Shown here in pieces: positions 35,640 through 45,933 of a stretch of 64,000 nt of DNA. The notes beneath the pieces are model-generated. The model ran no database searches. It saw only the letters and a list, made by a program, of their open reading frames with translations, and was not told the DNA's origin. Position numbers and translations under genes: made by a program. Numbering within the stretch: the stretch's first letter is position 1; the number at the start of each line of letters is the position of its first letter. Location of the stretch: NCBI GenBank assembly GCA_022036555.1, contig CM039126.1, positions 30,279,925 to 30,343,924 of the forward strand, in the 5' to 3' direction. Source of the stretch: Microstegium vimineum. Lineage: Eukaryota; Streptophyta; Magnoliopsida; Poales; Poaceae.

Positions 35640-36847
35640 AACATCGAACCTGAACCACCAAGGGAAGAAGAAATTCATCCTTTGGAATTCCCCCTTGATA
35701 TCGAGGCTAATTTGTTTTTTGATTTTGGAAATGCCTTGAGTCAATCTGTGCAAAAGAAGTCATCTGCTCGAAAAGCTCCGAACCTTCACTTCTCTACTCT
35801 TATAGAGGAAGCCTATCACCAGGAAATAGTTCAAGAGCTAGCTTCGATCATGAGCAATGAGTGGTTAGAAGAGGCTGAATCTTCATTCGAGCCAATTCGA
35901 ATTCTTTCTTCCTCTACAACCATTCCTCGTCAAATCAATAGAGCAAGGTTAGACACTCTTTACGATCCTGCTGTAGGAGTTAGCATCATGTCTAAGTCCT
36001 TAGCTAATGCTCTCCTAGGCAAGGTAAATCTAACTCCAACCAATAAGTTCTTGAAGCTTTCTTCGGGACAATTGATTGAGAGTTGTGGTATTGCACAGAC
36101 CATTCCTACACTAATTAACAAAGTCAATATCCTCTTGAATTTCTTAATATTTGATATAGAGGAATTTGACTTGTTAATTGGACACCCACTCATGAGATTC
36201 CTTGATGGATCTCTTGATGGGAGTCTTAAGGGTCATCTTGGGAGTAGCATCAAGCTCTCGATTCCTCTAACCAACTCCACAAACACCATGGCGGAATCAC
36301 TCCCAGAATCTGACCCCATAGAGGAAGTGATGGTTGCATCTCTTATAGAATCATCTCATCCTGATGTAGAAGAAGAAGCCGAAGGTTTCATCCAGGAAGA
36401 AGACGATCTAGACAACCCCATAGATCTGGAGAAATCCGAGCCCCCATCCCAGACCTCTATAGAACTTAAACCCCTTCCAGCTGGTTTAAAGTATGCCTTT
36501 CTAAATGACGATCGTGAGGTCCCTATAATCATCAGTGACAAAATCTCTCCTGAAGAGTCCTTCAAACTCCTCACCGTCTTAGAAAAGCATCAGTCAGTCT
36601 TAGGCTATTCTCTTCAAGATCTCAAGGGCATTAGTCCCGCTCTTTGCACACATCACATTCCCATAGAACCCGAGGCTCTTCCTTCTAGAGAGCCCCAACA
36701 TAGATTGAACAATGCGATGAGAGAAGTAGTGAAGAAGGAGGTCTTGAAACTCTTGCACGCGGGGATCATCTACACCATTCCTCACAGTGAATGGGTTAGC
36801 CCTATGCAAGTTGTGCCTAAGAAGGGAGGTATGACAGTAGTTATTGG
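35640..36847 (+). pseudogene. Athila protease and reverse-transcriptase N-terminus, inverted fragment
   Basis: Open for about 400 codons. It includes a protease-like segment ('LYDPAVGVSIMSKSLANALL', then 'LLIGHPLMRFLDG'), an acidic linker and the start of reverse transcriptase ('HHIPIEPEALPSREPQHRL', then 'EVLKLLHAGIIYTIPHSEWV' and 'VVPKKGG'). It stops abruptly where an LTR fragment begins. The orientation is opposite to the surrounding Athila B. The palm motif (YxDD or IDD) and everything after it are absent. The catalytic loop reads D-P-A instead of D-S/T-G. Confidence 0.75.
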
Positions 36848-36942
36848 GTAAATTATATTCATGTTATTCTTGTTTTCCTTTGAATATGAGGATGTTGACA
36901 GTATTTTGATGGTGCCAAAATAGCTCGTAATTACTGTCAACA
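36848..36942 (-). mobile_element. Athila B LTR end fragment
   Basis: About 95 bp matching the extreme 5' end of the B LTR (32850-32941), ending GTCAACA next to another polypurine tract. Confidence 0.7.
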
Positions 36943-38650
36943 AGATCCCCCATACTTACCTCTTTGCTCGTCCTCGAGTCAAGGATAAAAGATAAGAAGC
37001 CTATGCTATTCAAAGTATAAAGCAAACATAAAGATTCACTCAAGACATTTTGTCATACGAATGGGATATGTGGTATTAGCTAACATATATCCTTGAGAAG
37101 TTGAGAAATGGAACAGTTCTCAAGGCAAAGTCATCTTCCCAAATCATATTTTAGTACTTGGAGTTTTTGATAAACTTTTCAAAAGAAAGCTCATAAGTCA
37201 ACTTACTCCTCTTATAGTACTCTAAGTCACTCAAAGTGTATGTTTCCTCACCAAGGCATAAAGAGGTTGCCTTCTTTGTATCTCCCTATTTCTAAATGGC
37301 TTATGTGGAGCTTAGGTAGGGATAAACAATATAGCATATTTACCTTGCATATATTGTAGAGTCAAATTCCGGATCCAAGGAGAGAAATGTCATACTCTTA
37401 GATCAAGATGTGCAAGTGTGTGGAAACATGCCAAATTGTAAAAACTCCTTTATATGATCTATCTTTCCTAACTTATTATTTTGAGACATAGCTATCTTTT
37501 TATTTTTCTATGAGCTTTGGAATCCTCTCTTCTTTTTTTTTGAATGAGCTTTGATGTGCTCATCATTTTTTTCCATAATTTTGCATAGTCTATGTCTCAT
37601 TTACTAGCACATACTAGAGAGAGGATTTTCTATTAGAACATGGAGCATGAACTATGTGGAAAATGTAAGGCATGTTTCTGCGTACTTCTAGTGTAGAAGC
37701 AGCATGTATATGTGGCGTGTACGTGATCTTGATCTTGGGAGCATGATAAATCTCTCAACAAGGGTCACAAAACTTGACCAAACTCAACACAAAGGAAGTA
37801 GCTTATGTAGAAAGCTTAAATTATGAAAGAGCATATATGGCTATGGTAGGAATTTTCTCACTATAGAGTAGTGACATTATGGTTTTATGACGTTTTCAAA
37901 AGTTAATCTCCAAGAACCTTAAATAGATAGGGTATGAATCATGAGCCGATAATTATATCACATTAATCAACAACTTACTCAATATGGTTCCCTATCAAGA
38001 TATTTTCCCACTAGCATAAGCAAAAGCAAGAATTCATCTTTATGACGCTTTTACCCTCAGACAATCATAGATCATGTCACTTTTCAAAATTTTAATTTTG
38101 GATGTGATCTTCTTGTTTTATTCAATATTAAAAGGAAATTAATCTAAGTGACGAATTTCATGAAGAAATTATTTTTATTTCATTTTTATTTTGAAAGAGA
38201 AAATGAGTAAAACAAATGAAAAGCATAGAGGAAAAAGTGAGAGACATGGCAAACCAGTCAGAATAGATGTTTGAAGTTGAAAGGATGCTGGCTGGTGGGC
38301 CCGGGGCCTATAGGCACGGTTGGCCGACCGCCCTACTGGTCCATTTGTCCACTTCGGTCTCTACAATAGAATTCCTTACCTCTAAATGTTGATTCACTAT
38401 GTCTATTCTGAATTTTGGCCTCCAAAGTGCATCGGCCAATGCACAAAAGTGGTCGTTTCGGTCCAACTTTTTCATAGAACGTGTCATGACCATGTACATC
38501 ATGATTCCATGGTCGATCTGGTGCAATGGTATGTTGGGGTGTCGACTGACCTCCCCCATACTTGTTTTGGGGCATGCTGAAATCAGTGACAGAGACAGAT
38601 CAAATGCAGAGGTTCTACTAGGGTAAGATACCAGCAGAACCAATAGTTTT
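36943..38650 (-). other. Second copy of the Athila B 3' untranslated region
   Basis: Follows 32942-34700 base by base with scattered differences, including the CGAAAGGATGCTGGCTGG-type block and a palindrome variant GGTTGGCCGACCGCC near 38319. Non-coding. Confidence 0.7.
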
Positions 38651-40750
38651 ATTTGTCATTGATAGCTTAGTCATAAGTTCTTTGATTCATGAGTGATAGA
38701 CTATTAGGCCTAAGTATCTTATTGCTATGAAGGGCTAAGGCACCAAAGGATAAGGTGGAGAGAGAAAGTCCTATGGCCTTAGCATAAGGGATGACAAGCA
38801 TCTTGTCATGCTTCCTTCTATCAGAGCCATGAGGTAGGTTGTGCCGATGGTTCTAGGGGATGACTAAGGAGAAGGAGGGGCAAGGAAGGTGAGAAGGGAA
38901 GTAAGAGGAGATGGAATTTCCACTGGTGGTGAAGAAGAATAAGGTAAGAGGAGGAAGAAGGAGAGGGAGAGGTTAAGAAGAGAGAATCCAATGTCCTCGC
39001 CTTTTTTCACTTGGGTCATGCCGGAAACAAGGTAGGAATGTTGGTCCAACGCTCAGGAGCAACGTGCATGGCTGAAGGGCCAAATCCACAGTCGGGCGAC
39101 CACTTTTTGGAAGGTTTGGCTTGACCGAGCCTGGATTGGAGGTCCTACAGGTGAGGTTAGGCAGGTCGTGCAACGTCGGGCTGAGAAGCCTCCACATGCG
39201 GTCGGCCGACCACCTTTCGGGGCCAAATCGGCCAAGATTTCCTATGGGAGGTGACAAGGCTAGGTACAAGCTAATTCTAGGGTCAAACACGAAAAATGAA
39301 CAAAAATTAAAACATGTAGATTTTAGTTCTAGATTGGATTAAGGACAAAATCTACCATGCCAATTTCATGCTCAAGTGATTCATGTTCATGAAAACTTTT
39401 AAGACACTAACCATTTACCTTTAAAGGTGTTGCAGCTGTAATCTCGAAGCGTGATGATTCCTTGCGTCATGATATTGATGATGACGAATGGTCTTTCTTC
39501 TGTGAATCATTGCAGTGTACTTAGACCCTTTTTCTCCATTCATTGCTTCTCTCCTGCGAAGGATTAGTGGACAACACATACCCGAAGGGATTCACGAATA
39601 ATTTGAAGCAAGGGCATTGTTGTCATGGAAATAGAAGACATCTTTTATGCTATAGAAAAGTTGGCTTTAGCATTTTAGCACATCACAAGATGTTCCCTCA
39701 TTGTTCACCAATTAAAAACCAAGCAAGGTTAAGGCAAAGGTGTGCAAGATTATTTCAAAACTACCTCAAACCTTAATTTGTCTCTTATGAATGATCTCAT
39801 GACTTAACCACCAAAGTTGTGAAGTTATCTTACATGGGTTAGTCCAAAGGTACAACCAAATTCCATAAAAGTTTACTTTTAGTTCATTAATCAAACTTGA
39901 CACCATGTCGAATTTGATTAAGGCAGACTATTCAACCTAAGCATCATGCTTAATTTAAAGAGCTTATAGGAGTATGCGCACTACTCCCAAACCAAAGCAT
40001 ACTCATAATAGAACAAGGAAGCATTAAGGCACAAAGAGATTCATTTAAAAAAGAGACAAGAGCATGGATGGTGAACTATATGAGCATTTGTAATTTTTTT
40101 TGTTTGTTTTTATTATTTTTGTGACTTAGCAAGATGAGCAAGGTATAAAGAGAAAACAAGGTAGAGACAACCAAACAAAATTAAAAATGAAGCATGACAT
40201 GGATTTCTTAGAGAATTCCACTCCCCCATACTTGGATTTTTGCAACATTTGATAATGAGAAAATCGAAGTCTAGGATGTGAAATTTCCTTTTTAATGTGA
40301 TTCATTAAAAAAATGTTTGGTTGGACATACCTTGGGTTTTGCTTCATCGTTCTTTTTGTTCAAGCCTAAAATGGTCAGTGACAAAAATACCCGAAGGAAC
40401 AATTTCACAAATATTCCCTTAATCTCATTTTACAAAGTCATTTTATTCATTTTAGAATTTTGGGAAACTAAAAATATTTTTTTATATATAATATATATTT
40501 ATTATTTTATTAATTTTAATTAATAGTAAAAGTTTTTTATTTTATTTTAAAAAGCAAATTTTAATAGAAAAGAAACAGACTCGGTTTATCTCCCGAAAGT
40601 GCTTATTTTTAAGACACAAGCTTGTCTTTGGGAAACCTTCAAGTGCAGCTCATGTTGGTGAAGTGGTTTCCCCTTCAACTCCAACATTTACGAACCTATC
40701 CACAAGACCAAAACCACTACGAGATTTGCAGAATTTGTGATAGACAAACA
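38651..40750 (-). other. Athila B spacer between protease and 3' region
   Basis: No convincing coding sequence. Palindrome sites occur at 39091 (GTCGGGCGAC) and 39200 (GGTCGGCCGACC), about 110 bp apart, as in the A and D spacers. Reverse transcriptase, RNase H and integrase would be expected here and are absent. Confidence 0.5.
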
Positions 40751-40753
40751 CAT

Positions 40754-42115
40754 CTACAACCAACTTTGCAAAGATTTTAGAAACAAAAGAATGAAGGGGT
40801 TGTAGATCATGTGTTTAGTGATGGTAGAGGGAAGGATCGATTTGGGAGATTTCTCATTTGAGCATGGATTTGATAGGAAGATCGGGGAAAAGCTTCCATG
40901 CTCATTGGTGGAATCTTCTATTTGAAGGAGTGGGTGAGCACTTTCTTTCTTATGACATTTCAAGTCATCCTCAAGGCTTGAATGGGTCATGGTTGTTAGC
41001 GAGAAGGACATAATCTCACCCCTTGGATCAAGAACAAGTTTGGATTCTATCCCTTTGATGAGAGGTCGGGAAGACCAAACGGGTATATAATCTTCACTTA
41101 TTCTATGACCAAGCTTCTCATTTCCTAAAGTGTTCTCCAAGATTCTCATGATTGGCCTTCTGATAAAAGTGAGATGAAAGGAAAGTCCAGGAAGGTCAAA
41201 GATATGGAAATCTTGGAAGATCTTGAGATCATCAACCATCATAAGAACATTATGAAGGACTCCTAAACAATCAAGGATTTGACCATTGGGGAGTATAAGG
41301 TGTTTTTGTGATTGGGATAGATGATCCTTTGATGGTATTGGAACATGGAAATGAGGAATAATGTTGATCCCGAGTCTAGGATCATAGCAGATTTCACCAT
41401 TAATGCCCAACACTTGACAGGATATTTTCCTCACATGTGTGGGAATTTTAGTGACTTCCTTTGAGGATTTGGCCTCATCTAACCATTCTTTATTTACAAC
41501 GGTAGACAGATGTTCCAACCATTGTCTTTGCTCCTCTTGGTAAGATTTATGGCCCTCATGGCTTCCATGCCTCGGGTGTCTTAATGAATTCCCAAAGTTA
41601 TTAAGTGGGTCATCATAAGACTTGAATAAAGGAACACATGGGGGATCATCAGGATCAAGGATTGCTTCGTAGGATAAGTCAGAGGTGGGCATAGAGAAGG
41701 AGAGGATAGATTTGGCTTCTAAACACTTTAGTTCTTCTATAGGCTCACTCGATATTTCTTCATCAAATATCCCAAGCTTTTCCTGATGTGCCATGTGGGA
41801 AGTCGAGGCATAAGATGATGTTGATTTGAGAGGTTTTTGAAGAGATCCCTTCATGAGAGGTCTAGAAATATGTTTCTTAGAAGGTCTCTTTAGGAAAGGA
41901 TCATTTTGGGCATTCCCAAAACCAGCAAGATCATATGAACGGTTAGCCTCGAACTCAAAGGAATGTTTTATGTGTTGGATTTCTTCTTCCTTCGAGATTT
42001 GTGGTATTTGTGGTTCAGGATCGATGGCAGAATCTTTGGATAGAAGTGGTGGTGATTTGGCTATCGAGATTTCCTTTCTAGGGACTGGTCTTTCTTCTTC
42101 TATGGGTCCTTCATC
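40754..42115 (-). pseudogene. Athila B gag-pol linker and protease-like region
   Basis: Minus-strand frame, open from about 42115. An acidic linker leads to a protease-like domain ('VNKEWLDEAKSSKEVTK', 'EICYDPRLGINIIPHFHVPI', then 'FHIFDLPGLSFHLTFIRRPI'), colinear with 35640-36300. The catalytic triplet is D-P-R rather than D-S/T-G, so activity is doubtful. It overlaps the end of gag in another frame, either a -1/+1 shift as in many retroelements or a mutation. It ends at 40754 without reverse transcriptase. Confidence 0.65.
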
Positions 42116-42756
42116 ATAAATGTTAGTGTAGGGGGGGTTTCAAGAATCTTCGTGAGAAGACTCTTCCCTTCACTAACGGGTAAACACAGGAAGGCTCCCC
42201 TAGAAGTCATATCAAGAATTTGTGCAGAATCTTTGCTAAGATTGCCATAAAAGTATTGTAACAATGTTGGCTCGGTTATAGCAAGATCAGGGCCAGATGA
42301 TGATAGCTCTAAAAGACGAGCCCATGTTGCACCTAGAGGTTCTTTCTCCTTTTGTTTAAAGGTTAGGACCTCTATTCGAAGACGAATAACACGGGATATA
42401 GGGAACAAAGCTAGGAAGAATTTGGATTGTAATCTTTCCCATTCTCCATTTACACTATCTACGTTGTGAAGGTACCATCGTTTGGGTATTCCCGTCAAAG
42501 AAAACGGAAATAGCTTCCACTTAAGGGTACCTCGCCTCATCCCTTGGATGTTGACACATGAACACAATTGTTCAAAGTCACGTAGGTGAGTGTAAGGATT
42601 TTCATCTTCATCCCTAGAGAAAGATTGCTCCCGAACTTTGGCTATGAATCTAGGTCGAAACTCATAGCTAGGTGAAAGAATGGGATGTGATGATGGTGGT
42701 GGTTCCAAACTATGGCCCTTTGGAAAGGCAAAATGAGAGATGGATGATTCGTTCAT
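42100..42756 (-). pseudogene. Athila B gag (capsid-like) protein
   Basis: I place the start at the Met of MNESSISHF (42756); an upstream Met at 42810 is in frame. Contains the retrotransposon gag core: 'DENPYTHLRDFEQLCSCV', then 'LKWKLFPFSLTGIPKRWY', 'WERLQSKFFLALFP' and 'PLGATWARLLEL'. These match the Retrotrans_gag family (particle-forming protein). Only about 219 codons, no zinc knuckle, so the C-terminus is lost. It lies directly after a PBS and LTR on its 5' side. Confidence 0.75.
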
Positions 42757-42836
42757 GGTGTGACAAGGATAAAAATGAAAAGAAAGATAAAACAAGGGTA
42801 ATAGGACCAAAGGGTTCTAGTTAAAACAGCTACCGT

Positions 42837-42854
42837 TCCCCGGCAATGACACCA
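42837..42854 (-). other. Primer-binding site upstream of Athila B gag
   Basis: Minus strand TGGTGTCATTGCCGGGGA, a decayed tRNA-Asp type site, eight bases inside the chimeric LTR end. Confidence 0.7.
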
Positions 42855-42862
42855 GAAATGCT

Positions 42863-44330
42863 TGTTGGTATTTCTTATGACTATTGGATAAATCCACAAG
42901 CGCACAGATTATACCGTTATAGCACTTCACCGGGAGTATTCTAGGTATCGTATTTTCCACAGGGAACAAGTAGTGAGTTAACTAGGAATATGGATATGTC
43001 CTATGATGGATCAAGGGAGACTATGATAACTGAGTTGAGAGGTTCGATATAGCAAAGATATCTAACAAGTTATAGCTGGTTATACTAGCTTTCTCAGCCC
43101 TTCTCTTGCAGGAGACGATGGGATAGATCAGAAAGAGGGCAAAACTCTAACCGGAATGCGCCAGCATGTTGTATTGAAGCCCTACCTTTTAAGAACTTAT
43201 CTGACACGCGTGGTGGAATACAAAGGCTAGATAGAGTTGTCACCTCCTACTAGCATCCACAAACAATCCGCGCGATAAGCAGTTTACAACGGTAAGATCT
43301 AGTCTAGACACCACGTCTACACTATTCTTACTACTTTAACCCTTGCATAAGATTAAAGCACTCTACTTAAAGTAAAGCGATGAACAAGCACGAAAAGATG
43401 TATAAGAACTATGCCAGAAGTAGAATATCAAATACTATAAAGAACTCAGATGTATCACTTACAAGTGCTAAACTTACAAGAGAATTGCATCCACTGAGGT
43501 ACAACTTGGAGAAGACGCCAGACAGGCCCGGATCTCCTCCAGGCTCTCCTCACTCTCCTCCAATTAGCATAGCACTACTAGAGAGCTCCGCTAAGAGACT
43601 AAGGAGTAGTGTTTCTCCAATGAGGCATGCGTGAGAGTAAGGGCCTAGGGGGCTATTTATAGCTAGAGGTGAAGTAGGCGCTACTCCGGTGCCACATCAG
43701 CGATCCACGCCACCTCCATCAGCCACCGTAGGATCATACCGTCATTGTAGCCACCTTAGATCAACGGTGGAGATGAAGTTGATGCATGGAGGCATGCAGG
43801 AAGGCGGTGGGGAGCTTGGAGCACCTTTTGGGCACCTAGGTGTGGTCGATCGACCGCCCTGTGATAGGTGGGGCCCACCCCTTTCTTCTAGAAGCTGACC
43901 CCACTGGTCAGGAGGCCTGTAGGTGGCCTCTGGGCCTACCTTGGTGGTCGGCCAACCTCATTTAGACAGCCATGGGCCTCCCCTTCGGCGTGGGACATCC
44001 TTGATAGGTGTGGATTCTGCTGTCCGAATTTGGGCCCAAAGTGCGGTCGGCCGACCGTCTTTTGTGGCCAAATCAGCTCATCTTTTGCAGGTAGCTTCTA
44101 GAGGTAATGCCCATCATGATGGTGTATGGATTTTTCACATTTTCCATACTTGGAAATATGTCATGTTGGGCCCATGGATCCTCGTCCTTTGATCCAGAAC
44201 TGTTGAGAGGTAGCACACTTGGATCCAAGGGGTAGAAAGTGCTTTGGAGAGTGTTACTTCGATCATGGGGGCTTGGGAGGTCTAGTGGCCCCACAGGGTA
44301 GTCGGCCGACCCCCCTAAGTGGGCCCACTA
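42863..44330 (-). mobile_element. Chimeric Athila LTR (A-type end, B-type body), truncated
   Basis: The first 60-65 bases on the plus strand match the A-type end (TTGGTATTTCTTATGAC, as at 18536). From about 42927 the sequence matches B LTRs. It breaks off at 44331, about 200 bases short of the LTR start, where a leader of another copy begins. TATA (minus) at 43653-43662. Four rather than three palindromes. Confidence 0.75.
43653..44311 (-). promoter_or_regulatory. U3 palindromes and TATA box, chimeric LTR
   Basis: GGTCGATCGACC (43844), GGTCGGCCAACC (43946), GGTCGGCCGACC (44045) and AGTCGGCCGACC (44300) lie about 193, 295, 394 and 649 bases upstream of TATA. This is one site and about 100 bp more than the other copies. 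Confidence 0.6.
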
Positions 44331-44418
44331 AGAAAGGATGAAATCAAACAAAGATAAAATAGGACCAAATGATACTAGTTAAAATAGCTACCGTCCCCGG
44401 CAATGGCTCCAGAAAACT
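44331..44418 (-). other. Second Athila B leader with primer-binding site
   Basis: The PBS is at 44394-44411, minus strand TGGAGCCATTGCCGGGGA. The leader resembles 42790-42862 and joins directly to the broken chimeric LTR. Confidence 0.7.
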
Positions 44419-45933
44419 TGTTGACACCAAAAGTGGCAAACGGAAAACAATACCGCGAGCATACGGTTGTCAAGGTATCTTTCACCGGGAGTATTCCAGG
44501 TATCATATTTTCCACAGGGAATGAGAAGTGAGTTAACTAGGAATACGGGTATGTCCTATCATGGATCAAGGGAGACTATGATAACTGGGTAGAGAGGTTC
44601 GCTATAGAAAAGTAATCTAACAAGGTATAGCTGGTTATACTGGCTTTATCAGCCCTTCTCTTGTAGGAGGCGACGGGATAGATTAGAAAGAGGGCAAAAC
44701 TCTAACCGGACCGCGCCGTCAAGTTGTATTGAAGCCCTACCTTTTAAGAACTTATCTGACACGCGTGGTGGAATACAAAGGCTAGATAGAGTTGTCACTT
44801 TCTACTAGCATCCACAAACAATCCGCGCGATAAGCGGTTTACAAAGGTAAGATCTAGCCTAGACACCACGTCTACGCTTATCTTACTACTTTAACCTTGG
44901 CCTAAGATTAAAGCACTTTACTCAGAGCAAAGCGATGAACAAGCAGGAAAAGTGTATAACATCTAGACCAGATTTAGAATACTGAATACTATAAAGAACT
45001 CAGAAGAAGTCACATACAAGTACTAAACTTACAAGAGACTCGCATCTGCTGAGGAAGAACTCCGGAGAAGATTCCCCATAGGGCTTTCTCTAGAAGACTT
45101 CCTTCACTCTCCTCCAACCATCATAGCAGTACTAGAGAGCTCCGCTAAGAGACTAAGGAGTAGTGTTTCTCCAATAAGGCATGAATGAGAAGGGAGCTCT
45201 AGGGGGTCTATTTATAGCTAGAGGTAGAGTAGGGGCTACTCCGGTGCCACGTCAGTGATCCGCGTCACCTTCATCAACCACCATTGGATCCAACCAACTT
45301 CAGAACCGCCTAAGGATCAAGGGTGATGATTTCCATCATGTGGGGAGTGAGTAAGGCAGTTGGGGAGGTGTAACCGCCATATGGGTGGTCGGTCGACCAC
45401 CCATACTGGCTCGTGGGCCCTCCTGCACTTTCTAGATGGTGGCCCACTGATAAGAGGCCAAGTGGTGGCCTTGTGGGCCCCACCATTAGGTCGGACGACC
45501 ACATATAGTGGTCCATGGCCCACCTCTGCCTCCTGGCCACTGGTCCCATCTGTCATATGCCTTGGATGTCGGCTCTGAGTTGAGTTGTCACGTTAACCTC
45601 CTTGATGTGGGCCCATGGATCCTTGTGATGTAAATCTGAGCCATTAAGAAGAGATGCACTTGGATCCAAGGGTAGAGAGTGTTCTAAAGGGTGGATCTTG
45701 GATCATGGAGGCTTGGGAGGCCTAGTGGCCCCACAGGGTGGTCGGCCGACCCCCTATGTTGGCCCACTAGCTCCCAAATGTCCCCATTTGTCTTTATCTG
45801 CATCAAATAGTCATAAGACATGTGGAACTAGTTATTTAGCACAATATGTTCAGGTTATGCTTGTTTTATTTTGAATATGGGGATGTTGACGGTATTTTGA
45901 TGGTGACAAAATAGCTCTTAATTACCGTCAATA
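44419..45933 (-). mobile_element. 5' LTR of Athila B
   Basis: 1515 bp, aligned throughout with 31421-32941. The outer end reads CAATA instead of CAACA. TATA (minus) at 45208-45217. Confidence 0.8.
45208..45751 (-). promoter_or_regulatory. U3 palindrome triplet and TATA box, Athila B 5' LTR
   Basis: GGTCGGTCGACC (45387), GGTCGGACGACC (45489) and GGTCGGCCGACC (45740) lie about 179, 281 and 532 bases upstream of TATA, the same spacing as the other LTRs. Confidence 0.65.

Larger units (their letters stand above)
31421..45933 (-). mobile_element. Athila family B element, rearranged, reversed
   Basis: Bounded by two reversed B-type LTRs: 3' LTR at 31421-32941 with its polypurine tract to the right, and 5' LTR at 44419-45933 with its PBS to the left. 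Inside are two copies of the 3' UTR, a plus-strand pol fragment, gag and protease on the minus strand, a chimeric LTR and two leaders. The flanks CCACC and CCGTC do not form a clean target duplication. Confidence 0.72.
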
